A stretch of 64,000 nt of DNA, taken from the NCBI GenBank assembly GCA_033344895.1, contig JAWPMN010000001.1, forward strand, positions 2,984,001 through 3,048,000. Reading direction: 5' to 3'. This document shows positions 7,234 through 16,315 of the stretch, in pieces. Within the stretch, counting starts at the first letter, position 1. Each line of letters begins with the position of its first letter. The stretch comes from Alphaproteobacteria bacterium (GTDB lineage Bacteria > Pseudomonadota > Alphaproteobacteria > UBA8366 > Aestuariispiraceae). The translations under genes were made by a program, and so were the position numbers. The notes under the pieces were generated by a model, which searched no databases, was not told the origin of the DNA, and saw only the letters and a list, made by a program, of their open reading frames with translations.

Positions 7234-10200
7234 TCAGGCCTCCAGTGTCATGAGGGACGCATTGCCGCCGGCGGCGGTGGTATCGACAGAGATGGTGCGC
7301 TCTGCGGCGAAGCGATGCAAGTATCGTGGACCGCCCGCCTTCGGACCGGTGCCGCTGAGACCTTCACCGCCGAACGGCTGGACACCGACAATTGCGCCAA
7401 TCTGGTTGCGATTTACATAGGCATTGCCGACTTTCAGGCGCCGAAGGACGCGGGCGACCGTATCGTCGATCCGGCTGTGCAATGCACAGGTCAGGCCGTA
7501 GCCGGTGCCGTTGATGGCGTCGACGACGGCATCCAGTTCCGACGCCTTGAAGCGGACAATGTGCAGGATCGGGCCGAAATGCTCCTTGTCCAGCGCGTCG
7601 ATGCCGGAGATTTCGAACGCGGCCGGGGCAACAAAGGTTCCCTTGTCGCATTCCGGACCCAGCGGTGTTTCGCCGACCAGTTTGGCGGACTTCCGCATTT
7701 CGGCGACATGGGCGTTCAGCCCCGCCTTGGCCTCGGAATCGATGACCGGGCCGACATCGGTGGACAGCCAGGCCGGATCGCCGACCTTCAATTCCTTCAT
7801 GGCGCCGGCGATCATCTCGATCTGCTTGTCTGCCACGTCTTCCTGGACATAGAGGCAGCGCAGAGCCGAGCAGCGCTGACCGGCGCTCTGGAAGGATGAA
7901 ATGATGACGTCGCGCGTAACCTGTTCCGGCAGGGCGGAACTGTCGACGATCATCGCATTCTGGCCGCCGGTTTCGGCAATCAGCGGCACGATGGGGCCGT
8001 CGCGCTCCGCCAGTTTCCGGTTGATCAGCCGTGCCGTATCGGTGGAGCCGGTGAAGGCCACGCCGCCCAGTCGCGGGTCGGACAGCAGGGCATTGCCGAT
8101 GGTCGGCCCATCGCCCGGCAGCAGGTGCAGGGCATCGACCGGTACCCCGGCGGCATGCAGCAGCTTCACGGCCTCATAGGCGATCAGCGGCGTCTGCTCA
8201 GCCGGTTTTGCCAGCACCGCATTGCCCGCCGCCAGGGCGGCAGAAATCTGGCCGGTGAAGATCGCGAGCGGGAAGTTCCAGGGGGAAATGCACAGGAATA
8301 CGCCGCGTCCATGCAGGGCGATCGTATCCGTCTCCCCTGTCGGGCTGGGCAGGACCGTCGGTTCCGCGAATTCCATGCGCGCGCGGACGGCGTAATAGCG
8401 CAGGAAGTCGACGGCCTCCCTTAGTTCCGCGATCGCATCGTTCAGGGTCTTGCCTGCTTCGCGCATGACGATGGCCATCAGACGGGGGCCGTGTTGCTCA
8501 TACAGATCGGCGGCCCGTTCCAAAGCGGCGGCACGCTCCGTCGCCGGGGTGTCGTCCCACAGCGGCTGGGCCCTCAATGCCCGTTCGAAGGCCTCCTTCG
8601 CGGTGTCGGCGCTGGCATCGGTCACTTCGCCGATGCGACGGCTGCTGTCCGCCGGGGCATAGACGGTCCGGGCCTCGCCCTTGACCGGGGCACCGCCGAC
8701 CAATGGTGCGGCCAGCCAGGGATCGTTCGACGACCGGTTCATTTCATTGCGCAGGCGCAGAAGGGTCGGGGCGTCGGTGATGTCGTGCCCCTCGGAATTC
8801 TTGCGGCCCTCGCCGAACAGGGCTTCCGGCATCGGAATCTGCGGATGGCGCACGGGATTCAGCCGTTCCGCCTCACGCAGCGGGTCCGAGACGATTTCGG
8901 CAATCGGCAGTTTCTCGTCGACGATGCGGTTCACGAAACTGGTGTTCGCCCCGTTCTCGAGCAGGCGCCGGACCAGATAGGCCAGAAGATCCTCGTGACT
9001 GCCGACCGGGGCGTAGATGCGTACCGGATAGCCGCCGCTGCCGGCCTTGCCGACGACCTGATCGTACAGCGCGTCGCCCATGCCATGCAGGCGCTGGTAT
9101 TCGAAATCGCTGCGATTTCCGGCCATTTCCGCAATGGCGGACAGTGAATGGGCGTTATGGGTCGCGAAGCAGGGGTAGAAGGCGTCTCTTTCTTCCAGCA
9201 GCAGCCGTGCGCAGGCCAGATAGGACACATCGGTCGATACCTTGCGGGTGAAGACCGGATAGTCGGACAGGCCCAGCTCCTGCGTGCGCTTGATTTCCGT
9301 GTCCCAATAGGCGCCCTTGACCAGCCGCACCATCAGGCGGTGCTTGGTGCGCTTTGCCAGATCCGCCAGCCACTTGATCAGCGGATAGGCGCGCTTCTGA
9401 TAGGCCTGCACCGCAAGCCCCAGCCCGTCCCAGCCAGCCAGCGAAGGGTCGCTCGCCACCGCTTCGATGACGTCCATGGAGATGTCCAGCCGGTCGGTTT
9501 CCTCGGCGTCGATGCACAGGCCGATATCGTACTCCTTGGCCTTGCGACACAGGTCGATGACCCGCGGGGTCAATTCGTTGAAGACCCGTTCTTCCTGCCC
9601 GAATTCGTATCGCGGATGCAGGGCGGACAGTTTCACGGATATGCCCGGTGCCTCGATCACGCCGCGGCCCTTGGCGGCCTTGCCGATCCGGTCGATGGCG
9701 TCGGCGTAGGATTTGAAGTAGCGCTCCGCGTCCTTCATCGTCCGGGCGGCTTCGCCCAGCATGTCGTACGAGTAGCGGTAGCCGCGGCTTTCGAAGCTCT
9801 TCGCCCGGTCCAGGGCTTCTTCGATCTTGCGGCCCATGACGAACTGTCGTCCCATGACGCGCATCGCCTGGGTGACCGCCTGGCGGATGACCGGCTCACC
9901 CGAACGGTGGACGAGCTTCCGCATCGTCGTGCGCCAGTCGCGCTCGCCACCCTGCTCATCGACATTGACGACGCGGCCGGTCAGCATCAGTGCCCAGGTC
10001 GACGCATTGACGAACCAGCTCTCCGAGTGGCCCAGATGGGATTCCCAGTTGGCGCCGCCGATCTTGTCCTTGATCAGCGCGTCGGCCGTTTCGGCATCGG
10101 GAATGCGCAGCAGCGCTTCCGCCATGCACATCAGAACCACACCTTCGCGCGAGGACAGTTCGTATTCGTGCATGAAGGCATCGATGCCGGAGGATTTCAC

Positions 10201-10395
10201 CCGATCCTTGCGCACTTCGACGACCAGTTGCCGGGCCCGTTCCTCGATCCGGTCGCGGGCCGACGCACTCAGGCTTGCCTGTGACAGGCGTTCCTCAAGG
10301 CAGGTCGGCTCGTCCATGCGATAGGCATCGCGGACGGCCTGTCGCAGATCGGACATGTCGGCGTGGCGTTTGGCTTGATCGTCGGTCAGCAGCAT
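7234..10395 (-). CDS. putA: Bifunctional proline dehydrogenase / delta-1-pyrroline-5-carboxylate dehydrogenase
   Basis: This 1053-residue enzyme oxidises proline to glutamate in two steps. The N-terminal half is the FAD-dependent proline dehydrogenase barrel, including VKGAYWDTEIKR. The C-terminal half is an aldehyde dehydrogenase with the ISPWNFPLAIFTGQ cofactor region, the TGS motif, the glutamate in AETGGQNAM and catalytic Cys842 in GQRCSALR. It is a short PutA. The ribbon-helix-helix DNA-binding domain of the E. coli trifunctional protein is absent, as expected where regulation is done by a separate Lrp-type protein. That regulator is encoded divergently next door. The ATG at 10395 is used here; M14 is a possible later start. 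Confidence 0.97.
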   Translation of the reverse strand: MLLTDDQAKRHADMSDLRQAVRDAYRMDEPTCLEERLSQASLSASARDRIEERARQLVVEVRKDRVKSSGIDAFMHEYELSSREGVVLMCMAEALLRIPDAETADALIKDKIGGANWESHLGHSESWFVNASTWALMLTGRVVNVDEQGGERDWRTTMRKLVHRSGEPVIRQAVTQAMRVMGRQFVMGRKIEEALDRAKSFESRGYRYSYDMLGEAARTMKDAERYFKSYADAIDRIGKAAKGRGVIEAPGISVKLSALHPRYEFGQEERVFNELTPRVIDLCRKAKEYDIGLCIDAEETDRLDISMDVIEAVASDPSLAGWDGLGLAVQAYQKRAYPLIKWLADLAKRTKHRLMVRLVKGAYWDTEIKRTQELGLSDYPVFTRKVSTDVSYLACARLLLEERDAFYPCFATHNAHSLSAIAEMAGNRSDFEYQRLHGMGDALYDQVVGKAGSGGYPVRIYAPVGSHEDLLAYLVRRLLENGANTSFVNRIVDEKLPIAEIVSDPLREAERLNPVRHPQIPMPEALFGEGRKNSEGHDITDAPTLLRLRNEMNRSSNDPWLAAPLVGGAPVKGEARTVYAPADSSRRIGEVTDASADTAKEAFERALRAQPLWDDTPATERAAALERAADLYEQHGPRLMAIVMREAGKTLNDAIAELREAVDFLRYYAVRARMEFAEPTVLPSPTGETDTIALHGRGVFLCISPWNFPLAIFTGQISAALAAGNAVLAKPAEQTPLIAYEAVKLLHAAGVPVDALHLLPGDGPTIGNALLSDPRLGGVAFTGSTDTARLINRKLAERDGPIVPLIAETGGQNAMIVDSSALPEQVTRDVIISSFQSAGQRCSALRCLYVQEDVADKQIEMIAGAMKELKVGDPAWLSTDVGPVIDSEAKAGLNAHVAEMRKSAKLVGETPLGPECDKGTFVAPAAFEISGIDALDKEHFGPILHIVRFKASELDAVVDAINGTGYGLTCALHSRIDDTVARVLRRLKVGNAYVNRNQIGAIVGVQPFGGEGLSGTGPKAGGPRYLHRFAAERTISVDTTAAGGNASLMTLEA

Positions 10396-10463
10396 ATCGG
10401 AATCTCCAGTCTGTCGGATGGGCGGAATCTACCGCCGTTTCAGCCGAATGTGCTTCTGATTTT

Positions 10464-10485
10464 CAGGTTTAAACGATATATCCTG
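10464..10485. promoter_or_regulatory. Candidate operator in the putA/putR divergent intergenic region
   Basis: An imperfect dyad runs CAGG...CCTG across an AT-rich centre (10464-10485), with 6 of 8 positions matching in the arms. It lies in the only untranslated space between the two divergent genes. Lrp-type PutR proteins usually act at this position. The assignment is by location and symmetry only. Confidence 0.35.
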
Positions 10486-10518
10486 TAGTGAAACGCCATT
10501 TTGATAGTGAGTTATGCT

Positions 10519-11001
10519 ATGAATGCCGACTCGGCGCGCCCTCTGGACCGCATCGACCGCAACATCCTTCGGGCGCTTCAGGCCGATGGGCGCCTGACCA
10601 ATGTCGCCCTGGCAAAGCAGGTCAACCTGTCGCCGACACCGTGTCTGGAGCGTGTTCGGCGGCTGGAACGGGAAGGCTACATTCGCGGCTATGCGGCGCG
10701 GCTGGACCCGATGCGCCTCGACTCGGGCCTGACCGTGTTCGTCCAGGTTACGCTGGACCGGACGACGACCGATATCTTCGATCAGTTTCGCGATGCGGTG
10801 ACCGGCGTGCCCGGCATTGCCGAATGCCACATGGTTGCCGGCGGGTTCGACTACCTTCTGAAGGTCCGGGCCAAGGATATGGATGCCTTCCGCCGTTTTC
10901 TGGGCGATGTCCTGAATGGACTGCCGGGTGTGATCTCGACCGCGACCTATGTCGCGATGGAAACCCTAAAAGAAGGCGATGAGGTGCCGATACCCGGATG
11001 A
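10519..11001 (+). CDS. putR: Lrp/AsnC-family regulator of proline utilisation
   Basis: A 160-residue feast/famine regulator. Residues about 10-60 form the Lrp helix-turn-helix (LDRIDRNILRALQADGRLTN followed by VALAKQVNLSPTPCLERVRRL). The rest is the RAM ligand-binding domain ending in the typical ATYVAMETLKE strand. It is divergent from putA, the classical putR arrangement in Alphaproteobacteria, where the protein activates putA in response to proline. The ATG at 10519 is preferred over a TTG at 10501 because the homologous N-terminus begins just before LDRIDR. Confidence 0.9.
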   Translation: MNADSARPLDRIDRNILRALQADGRLTNVALAKQVNLSPTPCLERVRRLEREGYIRGYAARLDPMRLDSGLTVFVQVTLDRTTTDIFDQFRDAVTGVPGIAECHMVAGGFDYLLKVRAKDMDAFRRFLGDVLNGLPGVISTATYVAMETLKEGDEVPIPG

Positions 11002-11034
11002 CGATGGGCGTGAAGCGCTGTATCGTCCGGCGCC

Positions 11035-12948
11035 ATGTGCGGGATAGCAGGTTTCTTCGATACAGGTAGACGGACCGATGCGCGGCGGCTGACGGAAATT
11101 GGCCGTGCCATGACCGACGCCATGCCTCATCGCGGGCCGGATATGGGCGATGTCTGGGCGGACGAATCGGCCGGAATCTGCCTCGGCTTCCGCCGCCTTG
11201 CGATCATCGACCTGTCGCCCGCCGGTCACCAGCCGATGCATTCCGCCGACGGCCGATACGTCCTGACCTACAACGGCGAGATCTATAATTACCGCGAACT
11301 GGCAGATGATGTCGCAGCGCGTGGGCACAGTTTCCGGGGATCGTCCGACACAGAGGTGATGCTGGAACTGTTTGCCCGGGACGGGGTGGCGAAGACGCTG
11401 CCGCGTCTGATCGGCATGTTCGCCATCGCGCTGTGGGACCGGCAGGAGCGGCAACTGACGCTGATCCGGGACCGGTTGGGCATCAAACCTCTGTATTTCG
11501 GGCGTCAGAACGGCCGGGTCTTCTGGGGATCGGAACTGAAGGCGGTCCGCGCCCATCCCGAATTCGAGGCCGCGGTCGACCCGCTGGCGATGGACGGATA
11601 TCTGAAGGGCAATGCCGTTCCGGCGCCGAATTGCATTTACCGCGATATGGAGGCCCTGTCGCCCGGTGGTTATGCGGTTATCGGGGCGGATGGCGAGATA
11701 TCCCGCAAGGCCTACTGGTCGATGGCCGATGTCGCGCGCCAGCCCGTTCAATCCATCGACGATCGCGACCTGATCGACCGCACGGAGGAATTGGTGTCCG
11801 ACGCGGTCCGCCGGCGCATGGTGGCGGATGTGCCGCTGGGCGCGCTTCTGTCAGGCGGGGTGGATTCCTCCACCGTCGTCGCTCTCATGCAGAAGGCGTC
11901 CGACAGGCCGGTCAAGACCTATACGATCGGTTTCGGCGCGTCGGACTATGACGAAGCCGACCATGCCAGGGCTGTTGCGACGCATCTCGGCACGGATCAC
12001 ACCGAACTGAGCCTTTCCGCCGACGATGCCCGCGACCTGATCCCGAATCTTCCGGACTGGTTTGACGAGCCCTTCGCCGATTCATCCGCGCTGCCGACTT
12101 ATCTGGTCTGTCGGCTGGCACAACAGAGCGTGACCGTGGCATTGAGCGGCGACGGCGGCGACGAGGTGTTTTTCGGTTACAACCGACACCGGGCGCTAAA
12201 TGCCATGGAACGCCGGTTGGGCAATGTTCCCAATCCGCTGCGGCGCCTCGCCGGCTGCGCTCTGGCCGCGCCGGGGCCGGCCCTGTGGGATGGGATAGCG
12301 AAGGCGATTCCGTCGAAGTACCGGCCGCGCATGGCGGGAACGAAGGCCCAGAAACTGGCCCGCGCGCTGGCCGCCGGATCGGCGGATGATCGATATCTGG
12401 ATCTGATCACGCATTGGCCGGAGGACCTGACCGGTCTCGGCCGCACAATGGAGATGCCGGACGGTGCGCCGGATCGTGATGCCGCGGCGCGGGCAGCCTG
12501 GGCCGATACCGTGGGATACCTGCCGAACGACATTCTGACCAAGGTCGACCGGGCCAGCATGGCGGTCAGTCTGGAAGCGCGGGTTCCGTTGCTGGATCAC
12601 CGGGTGGTGGAATTCGCCTGGACCCTGCCGACACACGCGAAGATCCGCAACGGCGTCACAAAATGGCCGCTGCGTGAGGTTCTGTACCGGCATGTCCCGA
12701 AGGACCTGGTAGATCGCCCGAAATCCGGCTTCGCCATCCCGCTGGGCGACTGGCTTTCCGGGCCGCTGCGCGACTGGGCTGAAACCCTGCTGGCCGAGGA
12801 CAGGCTCAGGGCCCGCGGCTGGGTCGACCCGGCACCGATCCGCAGGGCCTGGCGGGATCATCTGAACGGCCGAGGCGCCAGGGCCGAGGCGCTTTGGGGC
12901 GTCTGCATGCTGGAAGCCTGGGCGGACCGTTGGGTCGGCCGGGCATGA
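11035..12948 (+). CDS. asnB: Asparagine synthase (glutamine-hydrolysing), class-II amidotransferase type
   Basis: A 637-residue enzyme that transfers glutamine amide nitrogen to an ATP-activated carboxylate. The nucleophile is Cys2 of MCGIAGF, which fixes the start at 11035 although no good ribosome site precedes it. The N-terminal glutaminase domain shows RGPD and NGEIYNYREL. The synthase domain has the PP-loop SGGVDSS at 273-279, the GDGGDEVFFGYNR segment and the LPNDILTKVDRASMA block. The stop overlaps the next gene's start by 4 nt, so it is coupled to a glycosyltransferase and an SDR. Paralogues in such settings often amidate sugars or peptide parts of cell-surface glycans rather than make free asparagine. 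Which applies here is undecided. Confidence 0.93.
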   Translation: MCGIAGFFDTGRRTDARRLTEIGRAMTDAMPHRGPDMGDVWADESAGICLGFRRLAIIDLSPAGHQPMHSADGRYVLTYNGEIYNYRELADDVAARGHSFRGSSDTEVMLELFARDGVAKTLPRLIGMFAIALWDRQERQLTLIRDRLGIKPLYFGRQNGRVFWGSELKAVRAHPEFEAAVDPLAMDGYLKGNAVPAPNCIYRDMEALSPGGYAVIGADGEISRKAYWSMADVARQPVQSIDDRDLIDRTEELVSDAVRRRMVADVPLGALLSGGVDSSTVVALMQKASDRPVKTYTIGFGASDYDEADHARAVATHLGTDHTELSLSADDARDLIPNLPDWFDEPFADSSALPTYLVCRLAQQSVTVALSGDGGDEVFFGYNRHRALNAMERRLGNVPNPLRRLAGCALAAPGPALWDGIAKAIPSKYRPRMAGTKAQKLARALAAGSADDRYLDLITHWPEDLTGLGRTMEMPDGAPDRDAAARAAWADTVGYLPNDILTKVDRASMAVSLEARVPLLDHRVVEFAWTLPTHAKIRNGVTKWPLREVLYRHVPKDLVDRPKSGFAIPLGDWLSGPLRDWAETLLAEDRLRARGWVDPAPIRRAWRDHLNGRGARAEALWGVCMLEAWADRWVGRA

Positions 12949-14096
12949 GCGGGTCGCTGACAGGGCGAACGCTTCTCTACCTCGTCACGGAGGACTGGTA
13001 TTTCTGGTCGCATCGCCTGCCGTTTGCCCGGGCAGCGCGGAAAGCCGGTGCCCGTGTCATCGTCGCCAGCCGGATGGCCGGCCATCGCGACAGGATCGAA
13101 GCCGAGGGGTTCGAGCCGGTCGATATCCCCTTCGATCGATCGGGCCTGAATCCGGTCCGCGATCTTGGGACCTTTCGCGCGATCCTGGCCCTTTATCGGC
13201 GGGAAAAGCCGGACCTCGTACATCATGTTGCCATGAAGCCGGTGCTGTATGGCGGGGTGGCGGCGGTGCTTGCCGGCGTGCCGGCCGTCATCAACGCCAT
13301 GGCCGGGCTGGGGTTCCTGTTCATCGCCGAAGGCATGAAGATCCGGCTGATCCGGCCGATTGTCGAATGGGCCTTTCGAAAACTTGGCAATAGACGCAAC
13401 GCGACCCTGATCGTCCAGAACGGGGACGATGCAGACCTGTTCGCCGACCGGATCGGCGTGGCGCGTGACCGCATCCGGATCATTCGCGGCTCCGGGGTCG
13501 ACATCGACCGATACACGGCCGGTCCGGAACCGGATGGCATTCCCGTGGCCGTCTGTGTCAGTCGCATGCTGTGGGACAAGGGGATCGGGGAACTGGTCGA
13601 GGCTGCACGCATCCTTCAGCAGCGCGGCGTTCGGATCCGCATCCGGCTGGTCGGTCCGACCGATGCGAACCCTGCCAGCATTCCCGTCGCGACGTTGAAG
13701 GGCTGGCAGGAGTCGGGACTGGTCGAGGTCACCGGACCGTCTGATGACATTCCGGGGGCCTATCGCGATGCACATATTGCCGTGCTGCCGTCCTATCGCG
13801 AGGGGCTGCCGAAATCCCTGTTGGAGGGCGCGGCCTGCGGGCGTCCGGTCGTGGCGACCGATGTGCCGGGATGTCGGGAGATCTGCCGCGACGGTCAAAC
13901 CGGAATACGGGTGCCGTTGAAATCCGTCACGCCCCTGGCGGACGCGCTGCAGCATCTGGCCGAAGATGCCGAATTGCGGCGCAGGCTGGGCGCGGCGGCA
14001 CGACAGTTGGTGGAACAGGAATTCGCCGAAGCGATCGTCGTCGGCGAAACTTTGGCGCTTTATGAAGAGGCCTTGCAGGGAGAACGGAAGACATGA
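12945..14096 (+). CDS. Glycosyltransferase family 4 (GT-B fold)
   Basis: A 383-residue cytoplasmic or membrane-associated glycosyltransferase. The C-terminal GT4 donor-binding half is clear: CVSRMLWDKGIGELVEAA, then LPSYREGLPKSLLEGAACG and PVVATDVPGCREI, with the conserved glutamates. The N-terminal half (TEDWYFWSHRLPFARAA, then HHVAMKPVLYGGVAA) resembles the acceptor domain of enzymes that build lipid-linked surface glycans. The start is the ATG at 12945 in an ATGA overlap with asnB, and the end overlaps the SDR by 4 nt, so the three genes form a coupled unit. Donor and acceptor sugars cannot be read from the sequence. Confidence 0.88.
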   Translation: MSGSLTGRTLLYLVTEDWYFWSHRLPFARAARKAGARVIVASRMAGHRDRIEAEGFEPVDIPFDRSGLNPVRDLGTFRAILALYRREKPDLVHHVAMKPVLYGGVAAVLAGVPAVINAMAGLGFLFIAEGMKIRLIRPIVEWAFRKLGNRRNATLIVQNGDDADLFADRIGVARDRIRIIRGSGVDIDRYTAGPEPDGIPVAVCVSRMLWDKGIGELVEAARILQQRGVRIRIRLVGPTDANPASIPVATLKGWQESGLVEVTGPSDDIPGAYRDAHIAVLPSYREGLPKSLLEGAACGRPVVATDVPGCREICRDGQTGIRVPLKSVTPLADALQHLAEDAELRRRLGAAARQLVEQEFAEAIVVGETLALYEEALQGERKT

Positions 14097-14869
14097 GCCA
14101 TGATTTGAGCGGTAAGCGGATTCTGATCAGTGCCGGCGGCGCCGGGATCGGCCGCCTGATGGCGGAGACCATGTCGGATGCGGGCGCGAAGGTCTATGTC
14201 TGCGATATCGACGAGGCGGCGCTGACCGACCTGTCCAGGTCCCGTCCCGAAATCGGGCAGATCCAGGCGGATGTGTCGGACCGGGCCGACGTCGATCGTT
14301 TTATCGACACGGGATTCGCATTCCTGGGCGGGGTCGACGTTCTGGTCAACAACGCCGGAATTGCAGGGCCTACCGGCGCGGTGGAGGATATCGATCCGGC
14401 GGATTTCGAGCGCACGTTGCAGATCAACGTGATGGGCCATTTCCTGTGCACACGGCGGGTTGTCCCGCTGCTCAAGGCCAATGGCGGTGGGGCGATCATC
14501 AACCTGTCCTCCGCGGCGGGTAAATTCGCCTTTCCGCTGCGGACCCCCTATTCGGCATCGAAATGGGGCGTGGTCGGTTTTACCAAGTCGCTGGCGGCGG
14601 AGCTGGGGCCGCACAACATTCGCGTCAACGCGATCCTGCCGGGGGCTGTCGAGGGTGAGCGGATCGACCGCGTGATCGCCGCCAAGGCCGCGGCACGGGG
14701 CGTGCCTTTCGAAGAAATGAAGCAGACCTATACCGGTCTTGCCTCCATGAACCGTCTGATCCCGCCGTCGGATATCGTTGCCATGGCGATGCTGCTTGCG
14801 TCGGACGATTGCGGCACCCTGTCCGGTCAGGCGCTGAGTGTCGACGGGGATACGCAATATCTGCGCTGA
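14093..14869 (+). CDS. Short-chain dehydrogenase/reductase (SDR)
   Basis: A 258-residue classical SDR. It has the NAD(P)-binding glycine motif in a variant form (SAGGAGIGR in place of TGxxxGIG), D61-like DVSD and the NNAGIAG motif. The catalytic serine is in NLSSAAGK, and YSASK supplies the catalytic Tyr and Lys. The C-terminus GQALSVDGD is typical of the family. It is the last member of the coupled asnB-glycosyltransferase-SDR set, so a role in making or reducing a sugar or polyol precursor of the same glycan is plausible but not shown. Substrates of SDRs are not predictable from these motifs. Confidence 0.9.
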   Translation: MSHDLSGKRILISAGGAGIGRLMAETMSDAGAKVYVCDIDEAALTDLSRSRPEIGQIQADVSDRADVDRFIDTGFAFLGGVDVLVNNAGIAGPTGAVEDIDPADFERTLQINVMGHFLCTRRVVPLLKANGGGAIINLSSAAGKFAFPLRTPYSASKWGVVGFTKSLAAELGPHNIRVNAILPGAVEGERIDRVIAAKAAARGVPFEEMKQTYTGLASMNRLIPPSDIVAMAMLLASDDCGTLSGQALSVDGDTQYLR

Positions 14870-14963
14870 TCGCCGGTTCTCACGAAGTCGGGAGCGATCC
14901 TGATTTGCATTCGGTACGGATCGGCGCGACCATGGTGTTTTCCATGAGGTTTAGGAAAGCGCC

Positions 14964-15305
14964 ATGACCGATACCCGACCTTGGGAGGATCAGTTCGACG
15001 TGGAGCGGATCGAAGTCGTCCAGGAGACGCCGACCCTCCGCGTTCTGGAAATGACACTGGCACCCGGGGACAAGGTCCCCTGGCACTGGCATTCGGAAAT
15101 CATTGACCGGTTCTACTGTCTCGGCGGGACGGTGGAGATAGAATCCCGCGCGCCGAAGGCCATGCATCGGCTGACGGCGGGGGGAACCTGCGCCATGGAC
15201 CCGAAGGTCGCTCACGAAGTGCGCAATGCCGGTACCGACACGGCCCGGCTGGTTCTGGTGCAGGGGATCGGACCCTACGACTATCATCCTGTCGGCCACG
15301 AATGA
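14964..15305 (+). CDS. Small cupin-domain protein
   Basis: A 113-residue single-domain cupin. The metal-site signature is WHWHSEIIDRFYCLGGTVEIE, with histidines and a glutamate-like position in the first cupin motif, and the second motif lies around KVAHEVRN. A good ribosome site (aggaaag) precedes the ATG. It follows the SDR gene after 94 nt and precedes the GFA-family gene by 15 nt. Cupins of this size may be isomerases, dioxygenases or ligand sensors. No specific function is claimed. Confidence 0.85.
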   Translation: MTDTRPWEDQFDVERIEVVQETPTLRVLEMTLAPGDKVPWHWHSEIIDRFYCLGGTVEIESRAPKAMHRLTAGGTCAMDPKVAHEVRNAGTDTARLVLVQGIGPYDYHPVGHE

Positions 15306-15320
15306 CCTGGAGGCGCGTCG

Positions 15321-15800
15321 ATGAAGCTTGAAGGCAGCTGCCATTGCGGCGCGGTCCGGTTTGAAGTGGAAGCGCCACACCCCTATCCCTACAATCGTTG
15401 TTACTGCACGATCTGTCGCAAGACCCAGGGCGGGGGCGGCTATGCCGTCAATCTGGGGGCCCGTCACGAGACACTTCGGTGCGAAGGAGCGGACTCCCTG
15501 ACGGTCTACCGGGCCAGGAATGAGCGCCATGAGGACGGCCTGAGCCCGCTGCGACGTCATTTCTGCGGCAAGTGCGGCTCCAGCCTCTGGTGTTATGATC
15601 CGCGCTGGCCCGACCTGGTTCATCCCTTCGCATCGGCCATTGATACGCCACTGCCGACGCCGCCGGAATATGTCCACCTGATGGTCGATCACAAGGCGCC
15701 CTGGTGCCGCATCGAAGGCCTGGCGGGCGACCCGCAATATCCCGAATATCCCGAGGAATCGCTGGCCGCGTGGCACGAAAAGCGCGGCCTGACATGCTGA
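15321..15800 (+). CDS. GFA/CENP-V family zinc protein
   Basis: A 159-residue protein of the glutathione-dependent formaldehyde-activating (Gfa)/CENP-V fold. The zinc-binding cysteine clusters are all present: CHCGAV near the N-terminus, CYCTICRKT about 20 residues later, and CGKCGSSLW in the middle. A well-placed ggaggcg ribosome site fixes the start at 15321. Despite the family name, most members have no proven formaldehyde activity. The gene overlaps the next one by 7 nt, so the two are probably co-translated. Confidence 0.9.
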   Translation: MKLEGSCHCGAVRFEVEAPHPYPYNRCYCTICRKTQGGGGYAVNLGARHETLRCEGADSLTVYRARNERHEDGLSPLRRHFCGKCGSSLWCYDPRWPDLVHPFASAIDTPLPTPPEYVHLMVDHKAPWCRIEGLAGDPQYPEYPEESLAAWHEKRGLTC

Positions 15801-16315
15801 CGCGGCGGGCGGTCGCATTCATCCTTGGCCTCATGGCGGCAACCCCGGTCCAGGCCGAGGAAGCGGCGCGCAGTCTGCGCGGTCTGTCGCTGGGTATGAC
15901 CCGGGCGGAGGCGCTGGAGACGTTGGGGCATTTCCGGTTCTTTTGTGAGCCCGCGATCCAGACGGGCTATCGTCGGCACCACGGGACGCTCTGCCGGTAT
16001 CGGGAATACCATTTCGGTATCTTCTTCACGGTTCGCCCGGACGACGACCGCCTCTACCGCATCGAGGTTGAGGACAAGTATCCCAACGGATTCGACCTGA
16101 AGGAAGTGGATGCGAAACTGACGGCGCGTTTCGGGACGCCGGACGTGTCGAAACGGAATGCCATGTTTTCCGGATCGTACCTTCGGGTCTGGGAGCCGGA
16201 CCTGACGGCGCGGCTGGAGGATTATGCCCAGGATACGATCCGGCTTGTTCTTGAAGACCCCGCCGTGGACGAGGACCTGCAGCGTCAATGGTTCGACGAA
16301 CTGGCGTCAGAATGA
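15794..16315 (+). CDS. Secreted hypothetical protein
   Basis: A 173-residue protein I do not recognise. The ATG at 15794 (7-nt overlap with the preceding gene) starts a short signal peptide (MLTRRAVAFILGLMAATPVQAE), so the product is probably periplasmic. The mature part begins LRGLSLGMTRAEALETLG, a pattern like the small domain found in SmpA/BamE-like and other outer-membrane-associated proteins, where GMTxxEV starts a helix. It contains two cysteines around 40 and 52 that could pair. Its 3' end overlaps the convergent AEC transporter by 9 nt. Confidence 0.7.
   Translation: MLTRRAVAFILGLMAATPVQAEEAARSLRGLSLGMTRAEALETLGHFRFFCEPAIQTGYRRHHGTLCRYREYHFGIFFTVRPDDDRLYRIEVEDKYPNGFDLKEVDAKLTARFGTPDVSKRNAMFSGSYLRVWEPDLTARLEDYAQDTIRLVLEDPAVDEDLQRQWFDELASE

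Noticed and set aside
7222-7240. Terminator between putA and the di-haem oxidoreductase gene
   Set aside because: Only a 6-bp hairpin overlapping the putA stop, with no T-tract.
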